NCBI GenBank assembly: GCA_964543235.1 | Contig: CAZIXE010000068.1 | Location: 1 to 21,347, forward strand | Reading direction: 5' to 3' | Source: JANMMJ01 sp964543235 | Lineage (GTDB): Bacteria > Pseudomonadota > Alphaproteobacteria > Rhizobiales > Aestuariivirgaceae | DNA: 21,347 nucleotides | Program-made: the position numbers and the translations under genes | The notes under the pieces: generated by a model | Told to the model about the DNA's origin: nothing | Seen by the model: only the letters and a program-made list of their open reading frames with translations | The model's database searches: none | In this document: piece by piece, positions 21,268-21,347 of the stretch | How positions within the stretch are numbered: position 1 is the first letter of the stretch | How the letters are laid out: the number at the start of each line of letters is the position of its first letter

Positions 21268-21347
21268 ATGAATTTTCGTCCTCTGCACGATCGGGTGGTC
21301 GTGAAACGGGTTGAGGAAGACACCAAGACCAAGGGTGGCATCATCAT
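21268..21347 (+). CDS. groES: Co-chaperonin GroES, 5' end only
   Basis: The first 26 codons of GroES: MNFRPLHDRVVVKRVEEDTK, then TKGGIII as the window ends. The RPLHDRVxVKR start is invariant in the family. ATG 21268 has GAGGAG seven bases upstream. GroES is the lid of the GroEL folding chamber in the cytosol; groEL is expected immediately beyond the window. Controlled by the CIRCE element and promoter just upstream. Confidence 0.97.
   Translation, partial: MNFRPLHDRVVVKRVEEDTKTKGGII

Overview
The window is about 21 kb of high-GC DNA, with codon use and gene families typical of Alphaproteobacteria. The families pointing there are a MucR/Ros zinc-finger regulator, DUF2336, DUF6456 and PAS_5-type proteins, GANTC (CcrM-type) sites in promoters, and a CIRCE-controlled groES. 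A Rhodospirillales or Rhizobiales member fits best, but nothing in the window fixes the order. There are no rRNA or tRNA genes, insertion sequences or CRISPR arrays. Most of the window looks chromosomal.

Left part (1-4036, all minus strand). Read in the direction of transcription, msrB and an oligopeptidase B gene overlap by four bases (ATGA) and form a repair/peptide-turnover pair. A short gap holding a CGGTATA-N17-TATACCG inverted repeat leads into a ribbon-helix-helix antitoxin / ParE-type toxin pair, then an isochorismatase-family hydrolase. After a 200-bp gap with a perfect 9-9-9 inverted repeat comes the 5' end of a small secreted Cys-rich protein resembling a BufA2-type bufferin precursor, cut off by the window edge.

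Middle part (4112-13874, plus strand). A KefB/KefC-type cation:proton antiporter with an RCK domain is followed by a 657-residue Pro-rich DUF2336 protein and a MucR-family regulator. The leader of the regulator gene is AT-rich and carries a 17-bp palindrome. Next come a PAS_5-type protein and a DUF6456 protein. The DNA upstream of both has clustered GANTC sites, and the DUF6456 mRNA leader can fold so as to bury its Shine-Dalgarno sequence. A 736-residue secreted-type protein with a cadherin-like (Big_9) domain follows. About 44 codons just past its stop, in another frame, read as a typical type I secretion C-terminus, so this gene appears frameshifted near its end. A LuxR-type regulator with a probable leaderless start closes this block.

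Right part (13890-21347). An RND efflux adaptor and inner-membrane pump form a minus-strand operon with no outer-membrane partner or regulator in view. Divergent from it is an 857-residue RTX (hemolysin-type calcium-binding) protein with three long tandem modules and an intact type I secretion C-terminus. A strong intrinsic terminator follows, then a promoter, a CIRCE element and the first 26 codons of groES.

The most informative leads are the out-of-frame secretion signal after the Big_9 protein, the GANTC-rich promoters, the SD-masking hairpin before the DUF6456 gene, and the bufferin-like gene at the left edge. None of these alone proves a new system.
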